A DNA stretch of 64,000 nt from a virus. Shown here piece by piece: positions 17,041-27,400 of the stretch. Made by a program: the position numbers and the translations under genes. Below the pieces are notes generated by a model, which was not told the DNA's origin, made no database searches, and saw only the letters and a list, made by a program, of their open reading frames with translations. The stretch spans positions 1 to 64,000 of the IMG/VR virus record IMGVR_UViG_3300025122_000013; one strand, 5' to 3'. Every line of letters starts with the position of its first letter. Position 1 is the first letter of the stretch.

Positions 17041-19623
17041 CTATTCTACATTACCAAATGTGACTATTGTCTCTCCTGGTGATATTCCCAGGACCTGCTC
17101 TAATTTTTCTCTACCTATCTGTATCGTTAGTTGAACAGGCACCTCTGATGTCTGTGCGGCTGTGTTTGCATCTGACAATAGCTCTTTTATAGATAGCAGG
17201 TAGCTTGCAGACTCTACACTTTGCTCTAATACAGACTCAGCCATCTCCTCGCCTGCTCTCCTTGTTAGTTCAAGAATGTTTGCTATTGTGCTAGAACTTT
17301 CCTGTGCCTGCTCAGAGTTTATAGCAAGGACATTTGCAACCGTTCCACCAGGTTCTTCCTCTATAGTCTCATCATCTCCGACAAGAAGTTGGAATATACC
17401 CTGATTACTTGTGCGTATTTCCTCGATATGACTGGTTGCTGCTGCGCCTAGCCCGCCAGTAGCGGCTCGTCTACCCTCACCGGCTGCTGCCTCCGCCTGT
17501 GCCGCTGTTGCCTCCTCTGTGGCTTTTCTTTGAGCATCTGCTGAGCTAGCAAGCTGTGACCATGTTGTTGTACCACCAGAAACAAAATCCCTTATCTCTT
17601 CTGAGCTCGCTGGAAGCATCTCTCTAACACTGGATATTGTGTCTTCGGTTATCGCACCCCCTTCTGACTTTATCTGCTCTAGAAGGGCCTTTGCGGTCTC
17701 CTGATCTGCCATGGTCTGTCTCTCTGCAGATGCAGCCTGGCTATTGAATATAAGCTGTAACTCTTCCTCCCAGTCCTCTCCTAGCTTCATTCTCTCTGCC
17801 AGTGATTTTCTCTCTTCCTTAGTTAAGTCTGAGTAGCTTGCTCCTAGACGGCCTATCTGCTTTGCCATCTCATTGTACATGGTTCCTGACGTTTTGACCT
17901 GTTTCTTGAGTTCCTTTGTAGCGATATCTGTCATATTGCTAAATGAATTCTGAGCGCCAGCATCTATCCTATCAAACGAGGCATCAAAACCCTCTCTCAT
18001 CATTCTAGAGACCTCAGACTCAGACTTACCTGCTAGGCCAGAATCTTTCCACAACTCCTTCATTCGTTTGATCATGGCATCGAATTTAGACTCGATACGT
18101 CCGTAGGCTTCAGTGAATCCGTCCACCATGGTATTAGGAATCTCACCATTGACACCTGCTGCTTCTGCCATAGTGGTCGCTGAGGTTGAAGCCATCTCTG
18201 TCAATTCGGCGGCTATATGTGATGTGGATTGTTCAACAGACAGTGCAGCATCTTGCATGCCAGACGTGAGATCTCTTTCAACCATGGTACGCAGTGCTTC
18301 TCCTGATAGGTGAGCAGCATCCCTGATCATGTCTATGTCATCTGTGACCGCTGCGAGTGAGTCCTTTGGATCCATATCTTCGGATGCGGCGGCTAGGTCC
18401 TCCATACCACTTATTGCAGCCCGTGGATCTAGAAGCCTCTCAACAGACTCAACATCCTTAAGCTGCAGCTGAGACTGAATAAATCTCTTCTCATAGAGGG
18501 TTAGCGTGTCTACAGACTTTCCTGCAGCGAGAAAGCTCTCCCTCATGTCCCTTAGGAACTTGTCCTGATCAGTGTTTGCAGACTCCATCATGGCCATTGC
18601 ATCCATCTGAAGACCGAATACAGAGGTTAGATTGCTAACTGTTCCAGCTGCCTGATCAAACCCCTGGAATTTTCCAAGCATGCTCCCAAGGTCCTGGTAG
18701 TCTATCCCTATCTGCAATAGCGCTGTAGAGATTCTAGCTGCCTCTTGTACATTAACATTTCCAAAGTTTTGAGTGTCAGCTATTATTCCCTCTATATTCT
18801 TTGATATCAGCTTCGATGATATTCCAGTTCGTGCCTCAATCCCCTTTGCTGCAGCAGCGGCTTCCCTGAGCATGTCAGTGCCAGCCTTTCCTGTGAGGCT
18901 TATCTGACGCTGAACGAATGTTCCAATCTGATCCTGAGATAGTCCTAGACCCTTTCCAAAGACAGCCATCTCCCTGACAGTCTCTTCTGTGGCATCTCGT
19001 GTCATTCTTAGTGAGTTTATCGGATCATATGCGACCTTATTAAAGTACGACATATAATCTTCCAGATTATTAAATGCCATCTGTATTGGCTGATTCTGGA
19101 TCCTGAATGCTGTCTCCCCGACATTCGTATAATCTTCGTACGTGGCTCTAACAATTTTTCTCATCTGGTTGGATAATTCGTGTGCACCAACGTTTATATC
19201 TTCTCCAAGACCTCCAAACTGTCGCTGTATTTCGCTTACAGCCCTTCTATTCTCATCGTCGACATACGATGAGATCGACTTCCCAGCTCCATCCCACGTT
19301 TTCTCAATATTTGATAAAAGGCCCTGTGACGCAGCGCCTACCGTGGCCATTCCCTCTGCTGCCTCTGATGCTCCGGCTGCGAAGCCTCCGACTCCATCCT
19401 GGAGGTCCTCTGAGCCTGTCCTAAGATTAGAACCAGCCTCTCTATATGCCGCTGATATCTCTGCGTCAACTGACGCCATATCTAAAGCAGCACCCTCTGC
19501 CTTTTGCTGTATAAGACCGTGTATTCGAACCTGCTCTAAGAGAGATTCATTAGCAAGCTTTATAGATTCATTAACTGCATCTACTAGACGTTTTTGCTCT
19601 TGTAATTCTCGTGAAGTAGCCAC
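17041..19623 (-). CDS. Tail tape measure protein
   Basis: The 860-residue protein is almost entirely helical and rich in Ala, Glu, Gln and Ser, with heptad-like spacing, and has the size and position of a tape measure protein. A phrase FQGFDQAAGTVSNL (about 310-325) resembles a conserved segment in tape measure proteins of T4-like marine phages. At about 0.15 nm per residue it would specify a tail near 130 nm. The start is GTG at 19623 behind GGAGG (6 nt spacing). It follows the overlapping chaperone-like pair, the usual order in tailed phages. No peptidoglycan hydrolase domain is evident. Confidence 0.8.
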   Translation of the reverse strand: MATSRELQEQKRLVDAVNESIKLANESLLEQVRIHGLIQQKAEGAALDMASVDAEISAAYREAGSNLRTGSEDLQDGVGGFAAGASEAAEGMATVGAASQGLLSNIEKTWDGAGKSISSYVDDENRRAVSEIQRQFGGLGEDINVGAHELSNQMRKIVRATYEDYTNVGETAFRIQNQPIQMAFNNLEDYMSYFNKVAYDPINSLRMTRDATEETVREMAVFGKGLGLSQDQIGTFVQRQISLTGKAGTDMLREAAAAAKGIEARTGISSKLISKNIEGIIADTQNFGNVNVQEAARISTALLQIGIDYQDLGSMLGKFQGFDQAAGTVSNLTSVFGLQMDAMAMMESANTDQDKFLRDMRESFLAAGKSVDTLTLYEKRFIQSQLQLKDVESVERLLDPRAAISGMEDLAAASEDMDPKDSLAAVTDDIDMIRDAAHLSGEALRTMVERDLTSGMQDAALSVEQSTSHIAAELTEMASTSATTMAEAAGVNGEIPNTMVDGFTEAYGRIESKFDAMIKRMKELWKDSGLAGKSESEVSRMMREGFDASFDRIDAGAQNSFSNMTDIATKELKKQVKTSGTMYNEMAKQIGRLGASYSDLTKEERKSLAERMKLGEDWEEELQLIFNSQAASAERQTMADQETAKALLEQIKSEGGAITEDTISSVREMLPASSEEIRDFVSGGTTTWSQLASSADAQRKATEEATAAQAEAAAGEGRRAATGGLGAAATSHIEEIRTSNQGIFQLLVGDDETIEEEPGGTVANVLAINSEQAQESSSTIANILELTRRAGEEMAESVLEQSVESASYLLSIKELLSDANTAAQTSEVPVQLTIQIGREKLEQVLGISPGETIVTFGNVE

Positions 19624-19659
19624 GCAAGCCTCCGGCTATACATATTCAGTAAACGAAGA

Positions 19660-19962
19660 TCACTTAAAGCTCTTTTCACCAGAAGACTTAATCATATCAT
19701 CGACACGCTTCATGTTATCCTGCATGCTTGATGGTCTTTCCGTCTCCTGTTGACCCATTTTTTTCTTTCTTGCGTCTGATCTCTTCTTAAACTCTGTGCT
19801 AAGACGATCTATAAACCACCGCCTATATGTCACAGGAAGCCCTCTTACATCAGAGTAACTCATATTGAGGTGATACTGAAGTAGAAATGCCTCTTCTAGA
19901 AAAGACTCTCTCCACTCAGTCCGACGGCCAAAAAAACCCGGCGCCGATCGGAAGAGAGACAC
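19660..19962 (-). CDS. Small tail assembly chaperone-like protein overlapping the gp26-like gene
   Basis: The 100-residue frame opens with GTG at 19962 and overlaps the end of the gp26-like gene by 47 nt in the +1 (equivalently -2) frame. An AGGA lies 5 nt before the GTG, so independent initiation is possible. The segment FLLQYHLNMSYSDVRGLP then YRRWFIDRLSTEFKKR resembles the second product of tail assembly chaperone pairs and small hub-assembly proteins (gp51-like) of T4-like phages. The C-terminus is basic and polar. The overlap contains T7 (19930-19936), so it could also be made as a C-terminal extension of the gp26-like protein. Placement immediately upstream of the tape measure gene fits a chaperone. 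Confidence 0.65.
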   Translation of the reverse strand: MSLFRSAPGFFGRRTEWRESFLEEAFLLQYHLNMSYSDVRGLPVTYRRWFIDRLSTEFKKRSDARKKKMGQQETERPSSMQDNMKRVDDMIKSSGEKSFK

Positions 19963-20728
19963 GAGATTCCTGATTGCATTGAGCGCAGTTCATCCATACA
20001 GACATATCAATTCCTGGCTCATTATTCTCGATAAATGTTCTTAACTTTCTCGAGTCTAGGGCAGGCATGTCTTTGACAAATGCGTTTATCTTGTTTCTAT
20101 CACTTACTCCATCAATTGAAACAATTAGCTGCTCAAGTCTAGAAGTGACAAGACTATCAATTTTTGCGTCAGGCATCATCTTTCTGCGGCGCTCAGCCGT
20201 CAGATTCATCTCTTCCTCATCAGCCCCCCTTAGGAATCTGAAATGGACCTCTTTCCCTGTGACGGGAAGAGTAAATAAGAATATATTCTCTCCTTCTCTA
20301 ATGGGATCTAAAGACAACCTTTTTATTTCAAGCCCAGATAGGTCAAAATCTTGGTTGCCTTTCTTTCCACATTCTGGACAGCTAACATCTGCCTTATATG
20401 CAGTCCCATACCCGGTGATTCTCACCGCAACCATTAGAGCATTTCTATCTCCAATTAGCATATCTCTAACGTCAACATTATCATCAACTAGACAAGACTC
20501 TAAAAGTGTAGTTATCACTATTCCCTGCTGAATAAGCGCTCGAGATGAAAGAATATCCTCCTCTCTAGCTGTCATAGACTTAACATGCAGAATATTTCTA
20601 TTATGAAGTGCTGATCCCTGTGGATAAACCTTACCCTCAGAGGGAACAGGAACTGCTTCAACAGGCACATCCCATCCAAAATCATCCTTCATTACACTGT
20701 GTTTTTGAATACTTGGTTGGTCTGACAA
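19916..20728 (-). CDS. T4 gp26-like baseplate hub/tail assembly protein
   Basis: The 270-residue protein begins, after a short tail, with the pattern VPVPSEGKVYPQGSAL, then KSMTAREEDIL and a LIGDRNALMVAVRITGYG segment, which is typical of the T4 baseplate family represented by gp26. Two CX2C pairs (Cys117/Cys120 and a pair in NCAQCN near 250) suggest a zinc site. The start is TTG at 20728 behind GAGGAAG. The end overlaps the next frame by 47 nt. It follows the terminator of the tail tube gene, so it may be the first gene of the hub/tape measure transcript. Confidence 0.8.
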   Translation of the reverse strand: MSDQPSIQKHSVMKDDFGWDVPVEAVPVPSEGKVYPQGSALHNRNILHVKSMTAREEDILSSRALIQQGIVITTLLESCLVDDNVDVRDMLIGDRNALMVAVRITGYGTAYKADVSCPECGKKGNQDFDLSGLEIKRLSLDPIREGENIFLFTLPVTGKEVHFRFLRGADEEEMNLTAERRRKMMPDAKIDSLVTSRLEQLIVSIDGVSDRNKINAFVKDMPALDSRKLRTFIENNEPGIDMSVWMNCAQCNQESRVSLPIGAGFFWPSD

Positions 20729-20789
20729 AACTTCCTCTTTCTTTATTCTAAAATAATACTAGGATATGTGTAAAGGTAAATTAAAATAA

Positions 20790-20816
20790 AAAGCCCTCCT
20801 GAATCAGGAGGGCTTT
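20790..20816 (-). terminator. Intrinsic terminator after the tail tube gene
   Basis: A perfect 13-bp stem (arm AAAGCCCTCCTGA) around a single central base is followed on the minus strand by a T-rich run TTTTTATTTT. It lies 22 nt after the tail tube stop codon. It ends the sheath/tube transcript and would insulate the gp26-like and tape measure genes. Confidence 0.9.
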
Positions 20817-20837
20817 AAATAAATAAAATTTTTAAAA

Positions 20838-21329
20838 TCAGTATTGTAATACGGCGTTATCGTACCGTAGTGTGATGGATATCTCTACAGGGTCTGTGTC
20901 ATTTTCATATGTAAGGTTATTAAATGTTGCGTCCTGTAAAAACGCTCCCTTTATATCCCAGAGCTCCACCACTGTTCCAATGGGATCAAGAAGCTTGAGC
21001 TGACAGTCACGCTTATAAAAGTCTGCATACCCAGCACGTCCAGACACAGACTCATAGTGTGTTCTAATCCACTCCATGACTTGTTGAGCTCCCGAGGGTG
21101 CGATCGGATCATACAGTGTTAGCGCGATCGGATCAAATGTGAGCCTCCCTGATACATAACGCTTCGCGTTGATCCAGGGAATTTCCTTTTGAGCCAGAGT
21201 AAATTTAGGTCTGCTAGTTGTTTTCATCAAAAAGGCATCAATGCCCTCTATCGCAAAAATCCACCTAAACTGCCTTTTGGGCTCAAATTTATTAGGTAAC
21301 ATATCGGTGACGGATAACGTCTCAGCCAT
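20838..21329 (-). CDS. Tail tube protein, T4 gp19-like
   Basis: The 163-residue protein has the length and pattern of contractile-tail tube proteins: RQFRWIFAIEGID at the N-terminus, the loop WINAKRYVSGRLTFDPI, then LTLYDPIAPSGAQQVMEWI, and a final beta-rich half with a closing VEISITLRYDNAVL. These features match the gp19 family. It polymerises inside the sheath, with the tape measure protein in the lumen. It lies directly behind the two sheath genes and is followed by a strong terminator, consistent with high expression. Confidence 0.92.
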   Translation of the reverse strand: MAETLSVTDMLPNKFEPKRQFRWIFAIEGIDAFLMKTTSRPKFTLAQKEIPWINAKRYVSGRLTFDPIALTLYDPIAPSGAQQVMEWIRTHYESVSGRAGYADFYKRDCQLKLLDPIGTVVELWDIKGAFLQDATFNNLTYENDTDPVEISITLRYDNAVLQY

Positions 21330-21386
21330 TTTTTCTATCTCCTAAAGAGTTTATCATTCTTAAGTATCTACCTTGCAAAATTTATT

Positions 21387-24300
21387 CTATGCATTTTGAA
21401 ACGCATCTCCTGCATTTGTAACAACAAAGTCAAGTGCTATAAATTCTGCCGTACGTGTAGGCTGCAAGAATATCTTACCCCTTAGGGTGTTATTCTCAAT
21501 ATCAGCCTGCGTTGTTGTTGTTGCATCGATTACAACCTTGTATCTATCAACACCACTTCTCTCCTGCACGCTCTGCAATATTGGCGTAACAAGAGCATTA
21601 AACCTATCAAGAGTCTCCTGTCTATTTGGTTCAAATAGCATAGTATTTGCAACAGCTCTAACAGATCTTCTCACGTTTATGAGAAGCCTTCTAACATTGA
21701 CCCTGTCTAGTGAAGAGTCTGTTGCAAGAAGAGTCTTTTGACCAAAGACCATCAATCCTGTTCCTGGGAATGCTGTGATCGGATTTATATCTGCATCATA
21801 GAGTGTATCCATATTTGCCTTGCTAACAGGAACCTTGGCATACAAGGAGTCCTTTAGCGCGCCTCTTGTAAATCCTGCCGGTGCAAACCATGGGTACCCA
21901 ATTGAATCGTTTATTGCAAATGCGCCCAATACTGCGACTGAGGGCGGTGCCTGAACATTTGTTTTTGTCGTGGGATCTGTCATGATAACATCAGGAAAAT
22001 ACGCCGCAGCAAAGGAGGAATTTAATCCTCTATTCTTAAAGGCTGCCACCGTGTAGGCTACACTTGGATTAGAGACTGATGATGTTACAACTGTATTTAT
22101 CTCATCTCTCTCCTCTATGTCCATTATATAAAGTGCATCAAATCTATCTTCAATAGCATCTATTGCGTATGTTGTAACAGAAGAATGCCTTATTCCAGGT
22201 ATAACTAAGAGATTTATATCTACGTCTGCCTTTGTTGCCATCATGTCGACGGCCTTTCTATATGCAGCTACTGTGGGACCATTTGTTCCCCCTTGATTTG
22301 ATTCATCATCCATCTCTCTTTTAACTGCTGCATTTGCAAGAGCCACTCTATCCCTATTGAACATGTCTGTTCCGTCAAATCCTCCCTGAAGGACGAACGT
22401 GAACTTTCCAAACCTTCTATTTCCCTGAGTCTTTAGATCCGAGACCTTTAGTGCTCTAGTCTTATTTGACTCATTTGCAGTTATGGATCCTTTTCTCACG
22501 TAAGATGCGCTAACCCACTCGTTAACATCCGCTATAGTGTCTGATCCTGTTCTAACCTTAATTCTCTCAAGAGAGAATAGATTATTATTAAATCTATCAC
22601 AGTCTAATACTGTTCCTCCTGAATCTGCTACTCCAGGATTATTTCCAACAGAAAATTTTCTGTTAGAGACTGCGAAATCTGGGAAATATTTTACTCTAGA
22701 TCTCCATGTATTATCTTGAACAGCAGAAAGATTGGGCTTTGAAACTGATACCTTTCTAGAAAACTGACATCCCCAATAGAAAGCTGAATTTGTCTTCTTA
22801 TTGGGAGATGTTCCTACTGCTACACTTTCTCTAAACTGAACTGGCGGCGTTACAGCTCTTCTATATGAAATAGCACCTTGCCCCTGAAAGCGCGGGTTGC
22901 TTGTGGCATTACCAACTGTAGACAATATGCTGCTTCCAGATGTGACAAGGTGACTAAGACCTCTAAATCCTAGCGGAAGCGAGTCCTGTGGAACCTCTCC
23001 TGCCTTGAGCCCAGCACTCTGTTCTATCCTAATGTAATTTGACATGACAGGGTGATTTCCCTTGACAACTAACTTTTGTGATGCTGTTGCTTGATCAAAG
23101 TCAAAATACGTATTTTGATCCCCAATGACACGAGCTATAAACTTATCACTAGAAGGATCAAGTGAAAGACCTCTATAGGACTCTAGAGGAATCTTCTCTT
23201 CATCTGTGTCATCAAACGCTCTTACAACAAGATCAAAGGTTCCATATAGATATGAGTCAACCAATGACGGCTTTATATTCTCAATTGATATCTTAAAGAG
23301 ATCATTACTAAATTCTCCATCTGATATTGAGAATATTCTGAATAGACTGTGCCTTGTTCCTGCATAGTCTTGTGATATTACGGCAGGAGATCGCGGTGCC
23401 CTGAATCTATCCTCAAACGACTCATAGTCTGGAACTGATGTATTTCCTGTATCTCTAGCTAATGAGCTAGTTAGAATAAACGCTATATCTTCCTGTACAC
23501 CAGCTGATGTATAGCCTTGGAATCCCGGATGTATGATTCCTGATCCTGTTGCCTTGCAGAATGCTGGGTGGATGTCGTATCTAGCATATAGCAGGTGACC
23601 CTTCTTCTCCATCTCAAGCGGATCTGTGTTAAGAACGTTTCCAAAGTAAGCTGGAGACTCTAGGTCAAATGACGCTGTAATTATATTTGGACCGTCACCT
23701 GAATTCTTGTGACCGTTTATAAGCATTACGAAATTCTGAGTCGCAAGATTCATTGTTCCTGTCATCGCGCCGCCGTATGCGAAGCTGGCGGGACCTATCA
23801 TTCCGTTTCCAGCTGATGCTGTAACAGCACCAGTTCCAGGAGTATTGCTGGCCTGACCTGATCCAGACAGCGACAGTATAACCCCGGACGGAGCCATGAG
23901 GACACCGCGAATAATAGGGTGAGCTCCTGTTCCGGCTAAAATTGAAGCGCCTTGTATTCCGGCATCTCTAAGCAGTGAAGACCCCGCTGAGTCAGAAAGG
24001 AAACATCCAAGGAAGTATGTCCTACCCAGGTCACTGTACGGGCTAGTTGCGTAAGAATTTCTTGCTACAACACCTCTCTCTGATACCTGCTGTGATCCAA
24101 CGACAAATCCTGCGCTTGTAACCTTTCCTGTGCTAGTACTTCTCTTCTTACAATCTCCTGCTCCAAGTACCCTTATATATGTTAGAGCCTGTGCTGTCTT
24201 TAAAAACTGACTAACTGCGAGTGGGCCAAATTTTTCACCGTCTGTGTTTCCAAATAGTTGTGCAAAATTTCTATAACTGGCTATCGTAACTGGGACAAAA

Positions 24301-24425
24301 GCAGGTCCCTGATTAGCAGTTCCCACAACACCCGCAGGGGTTCCCACAGGACCTGCAACTGAGGGCGCTGAAAGGTCTATTTCAGTTGCTGTAACACCGG
24401 CACTGTTAAAAACTGTCTCAGCCAT
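21387..24425 (-). CDS. Tail sheath protein, second copy in transcript order
   Basis: The 1012-residue protein starts with the sheath pattern GVTATEIDLSAPS, PAGVVGTANQGPAFVPVT, then FGPLAVSQFL and YIRVLGAG. The C-terminus has SLDRVNVRRLL, then DIENNTLRGKIFLQPTR and IALDFVVTNAG, matching the conserved C-terminal sheath domain of gp18-type proteins. It is far longer than T4 gp18 (659 residues), with a large insertion between these two ends. It is a clear paralogue of the protein encoded at 24461-27643. An AGGAG site and ATG at 24425 define the start. Confidence 0.92.
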   Translation of the reverse strand: MAETVFNSAGVTATEIDLSAPSVAGPVGTPAGVVGTANQGPAFVPVTIASYRNFAQLFGNTDGEKFGPLAVSQFLKTAQALTYIRVLGAGDCKKRSTSTGKVTSAGFVVGSQQVSERGVVARNSYATSPYSDLGRTYFLGCFLSDSAGSSLLRDAGIQGASILAGTGAHPIIRGVLMAPSGVILSLSGSGQASNTPGTGAVTASAGNGMIGPASFAYGGAMTGTMNLATQNFVMLINGHKNSGDGPNIITASFDLESPAYFGNVLNTDPLEMEKKGHLLYARYDIHPAFCKATGSGIIHPGFQGYTSAGVQEDIAFILTSSLARDTGNTSVPDYESFEDRFRAPRSPAVISQDYAGTRHSLFRIFSISDGEFSNDLFKISIENIKPSLVDSYLYGTFDLVVRAFDDTDEEKIPLESYRGLSLDPSSDKFIARVIGDQNTYFDFDQATASQKLVVKGNHPVMSNYIRIEQSAGLKAGEVPQDSLPLGFRGLSHLVTSGSSILSTVGNATSNPRFQGQGAISYRRAVTPPVQFRESVAVGTSPNKKTNSAFYWGCQFSRKVSVSKPNLSAVQDNTWRSRVKYFPDFAVSNRKFSVGNNPGVADSGGTVLDCDRFNNNLFSLERIKVRTGSDTIADVNEWVSASYVRKGSITANESNKTRALKVSDLKTQGNRRFGKFTFVLQGGFDGTDMFNRDRVALANAAVKREMDDESNQGGTNGPTVAAYRKAVDMMATKADVDINLLVIPGIRHSSVTTYAIDAIEDRFDALYIMDIEERDEINTVVTSSVSNPSVAYTVAAFKNRGLNSSFAAAYFPDVIMTDPTTKTNVQAPPSVAVLGAFAINDSIGYPWFAPAGFTRGALKDSLYAKVPVSKANMDTLYDADINPITAFPGTGLMVFGQKTLLATDSSLDRVNVRRLLINVRRSVRAVANTMLFEPNRQETLDRFNALVTPILQSVQERSGVDRYKVVIDATTTTQADIENNTLRGKIFLQPTRTAEFIALDFVVTNAGDAFQNA

Positions 24426-24460
24426 TTATCTCTCCTAAAGATTCTATCAATATGTATCCG

Positions 24461-27400
24461 TTACTCAAAACTTACTCCAGCATTAGTGATGATAAAGTCT
24501 ATAGCTATAAACTCTACAGCTCTTGTAGGAACGACAACTATCCTTCCATTAAGAATGTTATTTTCCACATCCTCTTGAGTATTATTGCTGGAATCCATCA
24601 CAACCTTGAATTGATCAATTCCCTGCTGACTCTGAACCAGAGATAACAACGGCGTCGCCTGAGAAACGAACCTAGCTCTTGTCTCAGGTGTGTTTTGCTC
24701 AAAGACTATCTTACTTGCTACATCGACAATTATTCTCTTAACCTCTAGAAGCATCCTTCTCACATTAACCCTGTCAAGTGATGTTCTTGCCTGCTGTAGT
24801 GTCTTCTGTCCGAATATTACAAATCCCGCACGTGGGAATGTGGCAATTGGATTAATTTTAGCGTCATAAAGTTCATCTCTATCTGCCTGGTTTAGGCGAA
24901 CCTTTACGTTTGTTACAAAATCAAGTGAACCTCTGTTAAACCCAGCTGGAGCAAACCATGGGTAGGCAACATTATCACTAAACCCTATGGCACCAATAAC
25001 TGCAACAGATGCTGGTACATCAACTAACTGATTGTTAATTGGATCATTAATGGTAACATCTGGGAAATATGCTGCAGCATAATTGTTATCTAGTGCTCTA
25101 GATTCAAGATCTTCTAGTGTCTTGCTTACACTTGGGAGCCCGCCTCCCTCAAATACCCTGTTTCCATCAGAGTTATACCCGGGAATCTCCATTATATAGA
25201 ATCCTTTTCCATAATCCTCAAGCTGATCGAGAACATAGTCTGTTAGGGCTGAATCTCTGATTCCTGGAATTGCTATGATGTTTGCTCGAGATGACATTGG
25301 ATCTGTAAGAATTTTTGCTGCAGTCCTGTATGATGCTATGATATTGTTTGTCTTTCCTATCCCAAATGCATTTTCATTAGTATCTAGACCAATATCAAGC
25401 GTTGCTACAGCCTTTCCTCCAGTGTCTCCCGAAGATGCTCTATCATTCATTCTTGCCATATCTTTATCAAGAATATTAACACCATCAAATCCACCATACA
25501 TCATGTTTGTAAACTTTGAGTAATCTACAAACTTATTAAAGTATAGCGATGAAGTCATGGCTAGGAGTGTAGCAAATGTAACTCGCTTTGTTATATACCC
25601 ATCGTTAATAGCGTATGTTGAAAGATCTGGGAAGCCATCTCTAATATAAGCCGTCTCTAGCATGTGCTCCTTGACAGTTCCTGTTATTGCATTGTTTGCT
25701 GTGGTCCCAAGGTTATCTAGACCAGAAGACTGCTGTACTGCATTTTTAAGAGCAACACGCGCCAACGTAAACTTATTACAATTAAATTCATCTGCTCCTG
25801 AACCTGTGACGAGTGTGTCTAGCTTCTCTATACCTAAGAATTTTGAGTAGGATCTAAATAAACTATTTACCTCAGTTGAAGCATTTGAGTTTAAAATGGC
25901 ATTTGATAATGAGCCAGTTCTTGGAATGCTATCAAACTTGCATCCCCAGTAGTATCTTGAATCTGCTATCTCCTCAGATCCTTGTTGACCTACGAATGCA
26001 GGAGAGAGCTTAACACTTCCTCGTGTACACTTAAACCTAAGCGGTACTGGAGGAAGAATTGACATACTTAAAACAAGAGCTGTTCCGCCCAGTTCAGACG
26101 AACCAGGCTTTGAGAAAGTTAATCTTCCAGGACCAAGCGTTCCGTTTGCTGCAGAACCTCTACTAGCGCCTCCAGGATTAGAGTATGTCCCTCTAATGCT
26201 TCCAGAATAATCTGTTAGTGTGTCATTGGTCTTGACGACAGGAAGACCTCTGAATCCAAATGGCATCGCATCTTCTGGAACTTTTTTCTGTTCCATTTCT
26301 GTGCTTAGTATGACTCTGATCCTAGACGACTTGTTTGGATACTTACCCTTAACGAGCAATCTTCTCTCAGACTCTAGCTCTGCATCAAAGTTATAGTATG
26401 CCTTAAAATCACCTATTTTTTTCGATATAAAGTTAGGATCATTTGGATTCAGAGTACATAGCGGATATCTCTCAAGAACCTTCGGCGATGTGTCAGAGTC
26501 ATCAAATCCTCTAACCTCAACAGTAAATGTTCCATACGGATCCTTGGGATTTGTTGGCTTCTTTAGATTTGATATAGAAATCTTGTACTTCTCATTAGCA
26601 ACAGATCCATCTGATATAGTCTCGAAGTAAAATAAATTCCACTCTTTCCTTCCATACGGCTGTGATATGAAGTATGTTGATCTAGGTGTCGTGTACCTGG
26701 TGTCAAATCTACCAAATCCATCTCTATATGTTAGGCCAGATACTCCTGATGCAGCGGATCCTGAAGCTGATCCAGAACAAATAGCTATTGATCTATTAGA
26801 TGTGGCAACTGTCATGATCTCATCTGCTACAGGAAAATCAGCATAAAGAAGATGCTGTTCTGATTCAAACCTCTCTGGATCAGTATTAAGTACATTTCCA
26901 AAATAATTTTCATCTGTTGGATTAAGAGATGCTGTAAATACTTTTACGTTAGAATATCCATCTGCTGACCAGTTTGCTGCCGTAGATGAGAGGACGAGCT
27001 TAAATGTCTTGTAAAGCTTATCTGATGAGGTTGGGTTGACATTTGCCATGTCATCTGATACATTAGTCGGTGAATAGGTCTGATTATAATCTAGCACCTC
27101 AAATCTTGTTCCTGTAGCAGAAAAAAGCATACCGCGAACAATATTAAAGCCCTGATCCAGATCCTGGCCTTTAAAGCTATTGTTTGAAGAAAATATCGGA
27201 TATCCAACAGACTCATTAGAAGATGTTACGTGTCTAGCACATAAAAATTGTACACATCCTTTATGGCCTCCCAGTGTGGCATCTGATGAAACTGCCGTCC
27301 CTATTACCTTAAATCCTGCGTGTCTTACTATTCCTGCGACCCTAGTGTTCTCTATGTCAGTTGCTGTCTCATTTGCTCCTGCGCCCAATACCCTAACATA

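Noticed and set aside
19142-19753. Plus-strand frame of about 203 codons opposite the tape measure gene
   Set aside because: It is antisense to the start of the tape measure gene and the chaperone-like frame, and its Cys/Ser/Ala-rich composition mirrors the reverse complement. No initiation signal.
20790-20816. Hairpin read as an end for a plus-strand transcript
   Set aside because: The stem is symmetric, but there is no gene on the plus strand that it could end. The T-run and gene order fit the minus strand.
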